NCBI RefSeq assembly: GCF_002127585.1
Contig: NZ_NEGZ01000005.1
Location: 1,441-65,440, forward strand
From: Janthinobacterium sp. GW458P
GTDB lineage: Bacteria; Pseudomonadota; Gammaproteobacteria; Burkholderiales; Burkholderiaceae_D
Direction: 5' to 3'
DNA length: 64,000 bases
In this document: positions 18,770 to 26,928 of the stretch, piece by piece
Layout: each line of letters starts with the position of its first letter
How positions within the stretch are numbered: the stretch's first letter is position 1
The notes under the pieces: model-generated
What the model saw: the letters and a program-made list of their open reading frames with translations, nothing else
Databases searched by the model: none
What the model was told of the DNA's origin: nothing
Position numbers and translations under genes: made by a program

Positions 18770-18932
18770 AATATAGATGCCATTTTCACCGATCAGGTCT
18801 TCGGGCTTACGGTAGTGGGCCAGCAATCTTGGCTTGGCTTGGCTTGGCTTGGCTTGGCTTGGCTTGGCTTGGCTTGGCTTGAGCAGCCAGGGATCGTAGC
18901 TGGCCCGCTTGTCCGGCTTTTGCAACGGTCAT
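18770..18932 (-). pseudogene. Truncated IS256-type transposase N-terminus
   Basis: On the minus strand, CTCAAGGAGAAACC precedes an ATG at 18932, giving a start MTVAKAGQ. Further along, another frame reads LLAHYRKPEDLIGENG, the conserved N-terminal segment of IS256/mutator-family transposases, which normally continues with a leucine-rich KQLTK stretch. Here it diverges immediately after GENG (near 18770), so the rest of the gene is gone. Ten GGCTT repeats sit between start and conserved segment and put them in different frames. It is a dead remnant next to tRNA-Gly. Confidence 0.65.
18831..18880. repeat. Pentanucleotide tandem repeat, ten perfect GGCTT units
   Basis: Ten uninterrupted GGCTT copies (50 bp), with a partial CTT unit before them. 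They lie inside the IS256 transposase remnant, where the minus-strand reading gives KPSQA-type repeats in every frame. A 5-bp unit shifts the frame with each gain or loss, as in phase-variable genes, but the host gene here is already truncated. The rest of 18672-18983, apart from the remnant, holds nothing else I can identify. Confidence 0.95.
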
Positions 18933-18983
18933 GGTTTCTCCTTGAGGGCGGCAGTGTCCTGCCACATGACCGTTTTCACAAAG

Positions 18984-19868
18984 TTATTTACACCCTTGGT
19001 CTTGGCATAGCGTCAACGCATCCTGCCATTGCGGCAGTCCGCAGAAGGTCTTCTTCAACCGTTCCGAGGACAGCACCGAATTGGCAGGTCGCCGTGCTGG
19101 AAGCGGATAGGCTTGCGCCAGTATCGGTTTGAGACGCGGCTTCTTAGCAATCGAGGCATGTGCCATGATCGCTTCGGTGAAGCCAAACCAGCTGGTTTGT
19201 CCTTGTGCCGTCAGGTGATACAACCCAGAATAGTTGTTCCACCACGCTTGACGATCTGCGGCAGCCACGCTTTGCGCCACGATATGCGCGGTGGTGTCGG
19301 CGATGGTTCGGCTCCAGGTCGGCGCACCGAACTGGTCGGAAACGATACTCAGCTCTTCGCGCTCCTGCGCCAGGCGGAGCATGGTCAGCAGAAAGTTCTT
19401 CCCATGCGTGCTGTAGACCCAGCTGGTACGCAGGATCAGGTGCGGAATGCCGGCTGCCTCGATTGCCTGTTCGCCGGCCAGCTTGCTGCTGCCATACACA
19501 TTTACAGGGCCGGTCGGATCGGCTTCGACGTAGGGACCGTTTTTCGATCCATCAAAGACATAATCGGTGCTGTAATGAATCATTGCTGCGCCTAGTCTCT
19601 TTGCTTCCTCGGCCATGACACTCGGCGCCTCGCCATTGATACGCAGTGCCAGGTCTGGCTCGCTCTCCGCCTTGTCCACCGCAGTATAGGCGGCGGGGTT
19701 GACGATCAGGGTCGGCTTGATGCGGCGGATGACGTCGCGTACCTGGTCCAGGTCGGCCAGGTCCATCTGGCTGCGATCGAGTGCAAAGATTTCTCCCAGG
19801 CCCTGCAGGCTGCGTTCGAGTTCATAACCGACCTGACCGGTTTTTCCTGTGATTAAAATACGGCTCAT
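18984..19868 (-). CDS. rfbD: dTDP-4-dehydrorhamnose reductase
   Basis: A 294-residue reductase for the last step of dTDP-L-rhamnose synthesis. It has the NADPH motif GKTGQVG (8-14), the family motif STDYVFDG (100-107) and the YxxxK pair (Tyr125, Lys129). It is the last gene of the minus-strand operon rfbB-rfbA-rfbC-rfbD, 41 bases after rfbC. The product feeds rhamnose into O-antigen or exopolysaccharide, but no glycosyltransferases lie in this window. Confidence 0.95.
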   Translation of the reverse strand: MSRILITGKTGQVGYELERSLQGLGEIFALDRSQMDLADLDQVRDVIRRIKPTLIVNPAAYTAVDKAESEPDLALRINGEAPSVMAEEAKRLGAAMIHYSTDYVFDGSKNGPYVEADPTGPVNVYGSSKLAGEQAIEAAGIPHLILRTSWVYSTHGKNFLLTMLRLAQEREELSIVSDQFGAPTWSRTIADTTAHIVAQSVAAADRQAWWNNYSGLYHLTAQGQTSWFGFTEAIMAHASIAKKPRLKPILAQAYPLPARRPANSVLSSERLKKTFCGLPQWQDALTLCQDQGCK

Positions 19869-19909
19869 GAAATAGGCTTGTTTCAGTGTGGAAAATTGAT
19901 CGGGAGCGG

Positions 19910-20455
19910 TCAGGAAAAAACGTCGGCATTGGCCAGCAAGGTAGCGATTTTATCTTTGCCGGACAGCAGTGGCTCGCCATCGAGCGGCCAGTCGATGCCG
20001 ATGGCCGGGTCGTTCCAGAGGAGGCTGCGCTCGAACTCTGGTGCCCAGTAGTCGGTCGTCTTGTACAAAAACTCGGCACTGTCGCTGGTGACCATGAAGC
20101 CGTGCGCAAAGCCTTCCGGTATCCATAGCTGGCGTTTGTTGGCCGCTGATAAGGTCACGCCCACCCATTGACCAAACGTCGGCGAGCTTTTGCGCAGGTC
20201 GACGGCGACGTCAAAGACCTGGCCGGCGGTCACACGTACTAACTTGCCTTGCGGCTGCTGAATCTGATAATGCAAACCGCGCAAGACCCCCTTGGCGGAC
20301 TTGGAATGATTGTCCTGCACGAAGTCGCGCGTGACGCCAGTCAATTCGGTAAAGCGCTTCTGGTTGAAGCTTTCGTAGAAAAAGCCACGGTCATCGCCGA
20401 ACACGGTAGGCTCGATCATCAGAACGCCTGGTATTGCGGTAGTTTGGATTTGCAT
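19910..20455 (-). CDS. rfbC: dTDP-4-dehydrorhamnose 3,5-epimerase
   Basis: A 181-residue cupin-fold epimerase, third step of dTDP-L-rhamnose synthesis. The catalytic-histidine region VLRGLHYQ (His62) is intact; the N-terminal IEPTVFGDDRGFFYESFNQ and later TDYWAPEFER are family hallmarks. It lies between rfbA (17 bases upstream) and rfbD. Length is usual. Confidence 0.95.
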   Translation of the reverse strand: MQIQTTAIPGVLMIEPTVFGDDRGFFYESFNQKRFTELTGVTRDFVQDNHSKSAKGVLRGLHYQIQQPQGKLVRVTAGQVFDVAVDLRKSSPTFGQWVGVTLSAANKRQLWIPEGFAHGFMVTSDSAEFLYKTTDYWAPEFERSLLWNDPAIGIDWPLDGEPLLSGKDKIATLLANADVFS

Positions 20456-20472
20456 AATATAAAATGAATCGC

Positions 20473-21372
20473 TCAGGCCTTGTATACTTTTTCTTCGAGC
20501 AGACGCAGCAGGTATTGCCCGTAAGCGTTCTTTTTCAGGGGTTGCGCCAACGCATCAAGCTTGGCCGCATCAATGTAGCCGCGACGGTAGGCGATTTCCT
20601 CCGGACAGGCAACCTTTAAGCCCTGGCGATTTTCGATGGTGGCGATGAACTGACCCGCCTCGAGCAGGGATTCATGCGTGCCGGTATCGAGCCAGGCCAT
20701 GCCGCGGCCCATCAGTTCGACGTTCAGCTGGCCGCGTTCCAGGTAGGCACGGTTGACGTCGGTAATTTCCAGTTCGCCACGCGCCGAGGGGACAATGGCG
20801 GCGGCGATGTCGCACACCTGGCTGTCGTAGAAGTACAAGCCGGTCACGGCGTAATTCGATTTTGGCTTGAGCGGCTTTTCCTCGATGTTGATGGCGCGAC
20901 GCTGCTCATCGAAATCGACCACGCCATAGCGTTCCGGATCGGTGACATGGTAGGCGAACACGGTAGAACCGCTGGTGCGCGCGGATGCTTGGCGCAACTG
21001 CGTTTCGAAGTCATTGCCGTAATAGATGTTGTCGCCCAAGATCAGCGCCGACGGTGCGTCACCGACGAATTCACGGCCGATGATGAAGGCTTGTGCCAGG
21101 CCATCGGGTGTGGGTTGCACAGCGTAGCTGAGCTTGATACCCCACTGGCTGCCGTCACCCAGCAATTCCTGGAAGCGCGGCGTGTCTTGCGGCGTGGAAA
21201 TGATGAGGATGTCGCGTATTCCGGCCAGCATCAGGGTCGTCAGCGGATAGTAGATCATCGGTTTGTCATACACGGGCAGCAGCTGCTTCGATACCGCCAT
21301 GGTGACGGGATACAGGCGCGTGCCGGAACCGCCAGCCAGGATGATGCCCTTGCGTTCGTTGCTTGTTTCCAT
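20473..21372 (-). CDS. rfbA: Glucose-1-phosphate thymidylyltransferase
   Basis: A 299-residue nucleotidyltransferase that makes dTDP-glucose, first step of the pathway. The activation motif [11 protein letters not shown] lies at the N-terminus, followed by [17 protein letters not shown]. The ATG at 21372 overlaps the rfbB stop (TAATG), so translation is coupled; the frame is open further upstream but that would lie within rfbB. Length matches RmlA. Confidence 0.96.
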   Translation of the reverse strand: METSNERKGIILAGGSGTRLYPVTMAVSKQLLPVYDKPMIYYPLTTLMLAGIRDILIISTPQDTPRFQELLGDGSQWGIKLSYAVQPTPDGLAQAFIIGREFVGDAPSALILGDNIYYGNDFETQLRQASARTSGSTVFAYHVTDPERYGVVDFDEQRRAINIEEKPLKPKSNYAVTGLYFYDSQVCDIAAAIVPSARGELEITDVNRAYLERGQLNVELMGRGMAWLDTGTHESLLEAGQFIATIENRQGLKVACPEEIAYRRGYIDAAKLDALAQPLKKNAYGQYLLRLLEEKVYKA

Positions 21373-22451
21373 TATTGCTGCTCCTGGACCGCATCGCGTG
21401 CCGCGTAATTTTTTTCTACCCACTTCAGGTAGTCGCCCGATTGAACATCGTGCACCCAAGCCTGGTTGTCCAGATACCACTGGACGGTTTTGCGTATGCC
21501 GGTGGCGAACGTTTCGGCCGGCTTCCAGCCCAGTTCGCGTTCGATCTTGCGTGCATCAATGGCATAGCGGCGGTCGTGGCCAGGGCGATCCTGCACGTAG
21601 GTGATTTGCTCGCGATAGCTGCCGGAGGCTTTCGGATCGAGCGTGTCGAGGATATCGCACAAGGTGTGCACGACTTCCAGGTTGGCCATCTCGTTCCAGC
21701 CACCCACGTTGTACACCTCGCCCAATCGTCCTGCCTCGAGCACGCGGCGAATCGCCGAGCAATGGTCGCCCACGTACAGCCAGTCGCGCACCTGCATGCC
21801 ATCGCCATAGATAGGCAGGGCCTTGCCAGCGCGGGCATTGCTAATAACGAGTGGGATCAGTTTTTCCGGGAAATGGCAGGCGCCATAATTGTTCGAACAG
21901 TTCGTCGTCAGCACCGGCATGCCATAGGTATGGAAGTAGGAGCGCACCAGATGGTCAGAGGCCGCCTTTGATGCCGAATACGGGCTGTTTGGCGCATAAG
22001 GCGTCGTTTCCGTGAACGGCGGGTCATGCGGACCCAGTGTGCCGTATACCTCGTCGGTAGAGACGTGCAGGAAGCGGAAGCCGTCCCTGGCATCGCCTGC
22101 CAAACCTGACCAATAGGCGCGCGCGGCCTCGAGCAGGCTGAAGGTGCCGTTGACGTTGGTGGTAATGAATTCGCCAGGGCTATGAATCGAACGATCGACA
22201 TGGCTTTCCGCGGCAAAATGCACGATCGCGCGCGGCTGGTGCTCTGCCAGCAAGCGCGAGACATGGGCAGTATCGCAAATATCACCGCGCACAAAGATAT
22301 GGCGCGGGTCTTGTTCCAGACTGGCCAGATTGCTGAGATTGCCAGCATAGGTCAGTTTGTCAAAATTGATTACGGGCTCATCGTTGAGCGCCAGCCAGTC
22401 TCTTACAAAGTTGGAACCGATGAAGCCGGCGCCGCCAGTCACTAAAATCAT
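21372..22451 (-). CDS. rfbB: dTDP-glucose 4,6-dehydratase
   Basis: A 359-residue extended short-chain dehydrogenase, second step of dTDP-L-rhamnose synthesis and first gene of the operon. It has [11 protein letters not shown] at the N-terminus, the STDEVYG motif, [12 protein letters not shown] with the catalytic YxxxK, and [12 protein letters not shown]. Its stop overlaps the rfbA start. The operon promoter should lie in the AT-rich stretch 22452-22640. Confidence 0.96.
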   Translation of the reverse strand: MILVTGGAGFIGSNFVRDWLALNDEPVINFDKLTYAGNLSNLASLEQDPRHIFVRGDICDTAHVSRLLAEHQPRAIVHFAAESHVDRSIHSPGEFITTNVNGTFSLLEAARAYWSGLAGDARDGFRFLHVSTDEVYGTLGPHDPPFTETTPYAPNSPYSASKAASDHLVRSYFHTYGMPVLTTNCSNNYGACHFPEKLIPLVISNARAGKALPIYGDGMQVRDWLYVGDHCSAIRRVLEAGRLGEVYNVGGWNEMANLEVVHTLCDILDTLDPKASGSYREQITYVQDRPGHDRRYAIDARKIERELGWKPAETFATGIRKTVQWYLDNQAWVHDVQSGDYLKWVEKNYAARDAVQEQQ

Positions 22452-22588
22452 ATTGCTTTCCTTTGTTCACTTGAACGAATTCACAGGCATTCCCGAGTGT
22501 GCATTCGCCGATGGACGACCTGACTGAACGTGCCACTGCGACATAACATTAAGTATTTAATATCTTTTGTGACTATTATGATACTATC

Positions 22589-22601
22589 ATTCGTGACGAA
22601 T
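22589..22601. promoter_or_regulatory. Palindrome ATTCGT-G-ACGAAT upstream of rfbB
   Basis: A perfect 13-bp palindrome about 137 bases upstream of the rfbB start, in an AT-rich stretch (22540-22640) that is the only plausible promoter region of the rhamnose operon. It could be an operator; no regulator gene is adjacent. Bases 22452-22740 otherwise hold nothing I can assign. Confidence 0.35.
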
Positions 22602-22740
22602 ATGCACCATCTTTCTTGAAGATGACTTTAACCGTTTTCAGTAAAAATAACGATGTCACTAAATACAGACCACTTCTTGAGATGCCAGGCAGCCAGATAG
22701 GCACGCGCATCGTACCTGACGGCATTGCGGCCACTGCCTT

Positions 22741-23145
22741 GCCCCTGCCCCTCCATGGCCTGCGCAATACGCTCCCCCTGCGGGCTACGGCAAGGGCAGC
22801 CACAGCATCGCTGGCAACCGCGTCAACGGTGTCCCGCAAGGGATTTTCTACGCCCGCGTGCAATGGCCGGTGGAGCAGTGCCGACGCCGGCCGGGCACTG
22901 CGCACCGGGAAGCTTTGGCGACATCAACAACTCGTGCTATTGGCGCCTGCACGGCGATGTGCAGAGCAACGCCAGCGCAGGCTGGCGCGTGGGCCAAGGG
23001 ACGCGCGCCGGGATTCTCGCCGTGGGCACGCAAGCTGTGCGACAAGCGCGACTTCCCCGACCTGACGGGCGCGGACACAAATGCCTTTGCAGCGTCGGCA
23101 GGCCAGCCACGCACCGTAGGCGCCAGCGCCTGCCATGATTTTTAA
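22741..23145 (+). pseudogene. Frameshifted remnant of an unrecognised protein gene
   Basis: Three successive stretches look protein-like but lie in two frames. One frame reads AGYGKGSHSIAGNRVNGVPQ and on to FYARVQWPVEQC (to about 22890). A second reads FGDINNSCYWRLHGDVQSNA and on to VGQGTRAGI (about 22905-23015). The first frame then resumes with KLCDKRDFPDLTGADTNAF and ends at the TAA 23143-23145. Two compensating frameshifts would explain this. I do not recognise the protein. It is convergent with the Sel1 gene, whose stop it overlaps. Sequencing error cannot be excluded. Confidence 0.4.
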
Positions 23146-24716
23146 TGAGAAAGTGAATTATCGGCCAGCGCCTCCAGGCGCTGGCGCACCTGGATCAGAT
23201 CCGCCTCGCGCATGCGCGCCGCCGTCTGGCGCAAGGACTTTTCCGCACCGGACACGCCGGCCGCTGCCGCCATCGACAGCCAGATATACGCCTGCTGCAA
23301 ATCGAGCGGACCGCCCTGGCCGCTGGCGGCCATCAGGCCCAGGTTCAACTGGGCCCGCGCATGCCCCTGGCGCGCGGCCAGCGCATACCAATCCCAGGCG
23401 GCGGCGTAGTCTTGCGGCACATCCTGGCCATTGTCATGACGCAGTCCCAGTGCGAACTGCGCCAGGCTGTGGCCCTGCGCGGCGGCGCGGCAATAGCAGG
23501 CGCAGGCCTGCTGGCTGTCGGGCGCGGGACCGTCGTCGCGGTCATGCAATACGCCCTGCATGTATTGCGCCGGCGCGTAATCCTGCTCGGCCGCACGGCG
23601 GTACCACTCCAGCGCCAGCAGTAAATCCTGCGGTACGCCCCTGCCGTTTTCATAACGCAGGCCCAGGTCGAACTGCGCCCGCACGTGCCCCTGCTCGGCC
23701 GCCTTGCGGTACCAGTACACGGCTTGCTGCGCATCCTCCGGCATACCCTGTCCTTGTTCAGACAACAGTCCCAGCTGGTACTGGGCGGCGGGGAAGCCCT
23801 GTTCGGCTGCCTGGCGGTAAAACGCCTGCGCCTGCGCGTAATCGTGCGCGCCATGCTCGTGATGCAGACCCAGGTTATGCTGGGCCGCCGCATGGCCCAG
23901 GTCCGCCGCCTTGACATACCATTCCAGCGCCGCCTGTTTATCGCAAGGCACGCCCTGGCCATTGTCATAGATCAGGCCCAGGTTGAACAGCGAGCTGGCG
24001 TGACCCTGCTGCGCCGCGCGGCGATACCAATGGATGGCCAGCTGACTGTCCTGTGGCAGCACGTCGCCGTTTTCATAACGCAGCGCCAGGTTGAACTGGG
24101 CCGGTGCATAGTCTTGCTCGGCCGCCTTGCGCAGCCAGGCGCTCGCCTGCTGGCGATCCTGGCGCACGCCCTGGCCATTGTCATAGCGCAGTGCCAGGTT
24201 GAACTGCGCGCGCGCATAACCTTGCTCAGCCGCCTTGCGGTACCAGGCGATGGCTTGCGCAAAATCCTGTGGCACGCCCTTGCCGTTGTCGTACATCATG
24301 CCCAGATTGTTTTGTGCGCCCGCATCGCCCTGCTCGGCGGCACGGCTGAACCACAGCATGGCCTGGGCGCTGTCCTGCGCGATGCCCTGGCCCTTGGCGT
24401 ACAGCCAGCCCAGGTTGTACTGCGCCGCCGCATAGCCCTGCTCGGCCGCCTGCTGGTACCAGTGTGCGGCCTGCTTGAAGTCCTGCGCCACGCCCTGGCC
24501 CTTCTGGCACATCACGCCCAGGTTGTATTGTGCATGCTCGAGTCCCTGCGCCGCAGCCAGGCCGTACCAGTGCAGCGCCAGCGCATAGCTTTGTTCGATT
24601 CCCTGGCCATTGAAATGCATGAAACCCAGGCTATGCTGGGCATTCGCATTGCCTTTCTCGGCCAGGCCCTTCAGGCGCAGGTAGTCGGCCGTGTAGCGGG
24701 CGTCGGCAAGCGGCAT
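23142..24716 (-). CDS. Sel1-repeat protein
   Basis: A 524-residue protein made almost wholly of about 13 Sel1-like repeats of 36 residues, with the pattern AEQGxAxAQxNLGxxYxxGQGVPQD. Such alpha-solenoids mediate protein-protein contacts, often in signalling. No signal peptide is visible, so it is probably cytoplasmic. The ATG at 24716 lies two bases after the response-regulator stop, making it the last gene of the kinase-regulator operon; a TTG two codons upstream is less likely. It may be a scaffold or partner for the c-di-GMP regulator, inferred from the operon. Confidence 0.85.
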   Translation of the reverse strand: MPLADARYTADYLRLKGLAEKGNANAQHSLGFMHFNGQGIEQSYALALHWYGLAAAQGLEHAQYNLGVMCQKGQGVAQDFKQAAHWYQQAAEQGYAAAQYNLGWLYAKGQGIAQDSAQAMLWFSRAAEQGDAGAQNNLGMMYDNGKGVPQDFAQAIAWYRKAAEQGYARAQFNLALRYDNGQGVRQDRQQASAWLRKAAEQDYAPAQFNLALRYENGDVLPQDSQLAIHWYRRAAQQGHASSLFNLGLIYDNGQGVPCDKQAALEWYVKAADLGHAAAQHNLGLHHEHGAHDYAQAQAFYRQAAEQGFPAAQYQLGLLSEQGQGMPEDAQQAVYWYRKAAEQGHVRAQFDLGLRYENGRGVPQDLLLALEWYRRAAEQDYAPAQYMQGVLHDRDDGPAPDSQQACACYCRAAAQGHSLAQFALGLRHDNGQDVPQDYAAAWDWYALAARQGHARAQLNLGLMAASGQGGPLDLQQAYIWLSMAAAAGVSGAEKSLRQTAARMREADLIQVRQRLEALADNSLSH

Positions 24717-24718
24717 GC

Positions 24719-26923
24719 TCAAGCCTCGACACTCAGCGCCTGCGCGGCGCCGGGGGCGCGATCGGCAATCAGGCGGTTCTGTTCCTGCAGCACGTTGATA
24801 AAACTGCCCAGCGAAATGGGCCGGTGATACAGATAGCCCTGCATGGTGGTACAGCCCTTGTCCTGCAGATAGCGCGCCTGGCCTTCCGTCTCCACCCCCT
24901 CCGCGATCAGGTGCAGACCCAGCCCGCGCGCAATCGAGATGATGGCCAGGATGACGGGGTAATGTCCGTGCTCGTCGTGGATTTCCTTCACAAACGACTG
25001 GTCGATCTTGATCGTGTGGATAGGGAAACGGTGCAGGTACGATAGCGAGGAATAGCCGGTGCCGAAATCATCGATGGCGACCGAAACGCCCAGCTGGCAC
25101 AGCTTGTTCAACTGCTCGATCGCGTACTGCGGATTGCGGATGCAGATGTTTTCCGTGATCTCCACTTCAATCTTTTCCGGCGCGATGCCGTAGCGCGTCA
25201 GCGCGCCGCGCATCTTCTCGAAAAAGTCGCCCCGGTCCAGGTACTGCGGCGACAGATTCAGCGACAGGCGCACGGCTTCGCCACCGGCCGCATCCCACTG
25301 CAGCAGGTCGCGGCACAGCGCGCCCAGCATCCAGTCCGAAATCGGCAGCATCAAGCCGTTTTCCTCGGCAAACGGCAGGAATTCTCCAGCCGTCAGCAAA
25401 CCGCGCTGCGGATGGTTCCAGCGCATCAATCCTTCCGCGCCGACGATACGGCCCGTCGTCACGTCGACCTGCGGCTGGTAGTACATCTCCAGCTGGTTCA
25501 GTTCCAGCGCCTTGCGCAAGCTCTGTTCCAGTGCGATTTTCTGGTGCGACACATCGAGCATGGACTCGTGATAAAAACTGTGGCCATTCTTGCCCAGCGC
25601 CTTGACCTGATACATGGCGATGTCGGCATGGCGCAGCAGCTCGTCGATGGTCTCGCCGTCGCCCGGATAAATGGCGATGCCGATTGACGCGGAGATGTGC
25701 ACCTGGTTGCCATCAAGGTCGAACGGCTGATGCAGGCATTCGAGGAACTTGTCGGCGATCAGACGCGCGTCCTGGCGGTCGCGCAATTCAGGCAGAACGA
25801 TGGTAAATTCATCGCCGCCCTGGCGTGCCAGGGTATCACCGCGACGCAGACAATCCTTCAGGCGCAGCGCCACCTGCTGCAGCAACTCGTCGCCCTTCAC
25901 GTGGCCAAGGGTGTCGTTGACCAGCTTGAAACGGTCCAGGTCGATGAACATTACGGCCAGTTCCGTCAGCTTGCGCCGTGCCTGGATCACCGCCAGACCC
26001 AGGCGATCCTTGAACAGCATACGGTTCGGCAAGTCCGTCAGGATATCGTGGTAGGCCTGATAGGAGATGACTTCCTCCGCGCGCTTGCGGTCGGTGATAT
26101 CGCGCGCCACGCCATAGGTACCGAAGTATTCCTGCTTCCTCGCCTCGTGATCGAGGCTGTGCACGCCGATCGAGTTGAGCGGGATCGTCATCAGGGTGTT
26201 GTTGAAGGTGCGGTCGCTGCCGCTGCCGCTGTGGCACTTCAGGCGCAGCTCCACATTGCGCGAGGCGCGCTCGTCGAGCCGACGCTCGTTGAAGGCATAG
26301 CGTGCGCGCTCCTGGTCTTCGTCGTGGACAAGGATGGAATAATGGCTGCCGATCAGCTCCTCGCGGCTAAATCCCAGCAACTGGTGCACGCGGTCGTTGA
26401 TGAAGGTAATGCGGCCTTCGTGATTCAGGGTATAGATGATGTCTGGCGAACTGTCGACCAGATACCGGTACATCTTTTCCGAGTTTTCCAGTTGCAGCGC
26501 AATGCGCTCGTTATCGTACGCCAGCTTGCGCTTTTGCAGCGCATTTTCCACCGTCTTGAGCAGCTCCTCGCGGCTGTACGGCTTGCGCAGATAATCGTAG
26601 GCGCCGCGCTTCAGGGCGCCGATGGCCGCCTCGATGCCGACATCGCCGCTCATGACGATCACGTCGCCCTCGATGCCGCGCCGGTTGATATGGTCCATGA
26701 TTTCATGGCCGTTCATGTCCGGCAGGCGCAGGTCCAGCAGGATCAGGTCGAAGCGCAACTTCGACAATTGCGCCAGCGCCTCGCTGCCGCAGGTGGCCGT
26801 ATGCAGCTGATAGCCGCGGTCCTTCAGCAATTCATGCAGGGAGGAGAGCAGCCGGGGCTCGTCGTCGACCAGCAGGATGCGTGGGCTATTTTCCAGGTCG
26901 AACGGAATGGCGGAGGAATTCAT
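24719..26923 (-). CDS. Response regulator with PAS, GGDEF and EAL domains
   Basis: A 734-residue c-di-GMP regulator. REC domain 15-130: acidic pair Asp20-Asp21, phospho-acceptor Asp64, Lys114. PAS domain about 150-280. GGDEF domain about 285-445 with an intact GGDEF at 369-373 and an RRGD inhibitory site at 360-363, so cyclase activity with product feedback is likely. EAL domain about 465-715: the signature reads EGL (497-499) rather than EAL, but the later catalytic positions (ITENI, DDFGTGYSSL, KIDQSFVK, AEGVET) are kept, so phosphodiesterase activity remains possible. It lies five bases after the histidine kinase gene, its probable phosphodonor. Confidence 0.93.
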   Translation of the reverse strand: MNSSAIPFDLENSPRILLVDDEPRLLSSLHELLKDRGYQLHTATCGSEALAQLSKLRFDLILLDLRLPDMNGHEIMDHINRRGIEGDVIVMSGDVGIEAAIGALKRGAYDYLRKPYSREELLKTVENALQKRKLAYDNERIALQLENSEKMYRYLVDSSPDIIYTLNHEGRITFINDRVHQLLGFSREELIGSHYSILVHDEDQERARYAFNERRLDERASRNVELRLKCHSGSGSDRTFNNTLMTIPLNSIGVHSLDHEARKQEYFGTYGVARDITDRKRAEEVISYQAYHDILTDLPNRMLFKDRLGLAVIQARRKLTELAVMFIDLDRFKLVNDTLGHVKGDELLQQVALRLKDCLRRGDTLARQGGDEFTIVLPELRDRQDARLIADKFLECLHQPFDLDGNQVHISASIGIAIYPGDGETIDELLRHADIAMYQVKALGKNGHSFYHESMLDVSHQKIALEQSLRKALELNQLEMYYQPQVDVTTGRIVGAEGLMRWNHPQRGLLTAGEFLPFAEENGLMLPISDWMLGALCRDLLQWDAAGGEAVRLSLNLSPQYLDRGDFFEKMRGALTRYGIAPEKIEVEITENICIRNPQYAIEQLNKLCQLGVSVAIDDFGTGYSSLSYLHRFPIHTIKIDQSFVKEIHDEHGHYPVILAIISIARGLGLHLIAEGVETEGQARYLQDKGCTTMQGYLYHRPISLGSFINVLQEQNRLIADRAPGAAQALSVEA

Positions 26924-26928
26924 GAACG

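Noticed and set aside
18831-18880. Pentanucleotide repeat as a CRISPR array
   Set aside because: Units are 5 bp with no spacers; it is a simple tandem repeat. No CRISPR array was seen anywhere in the window.
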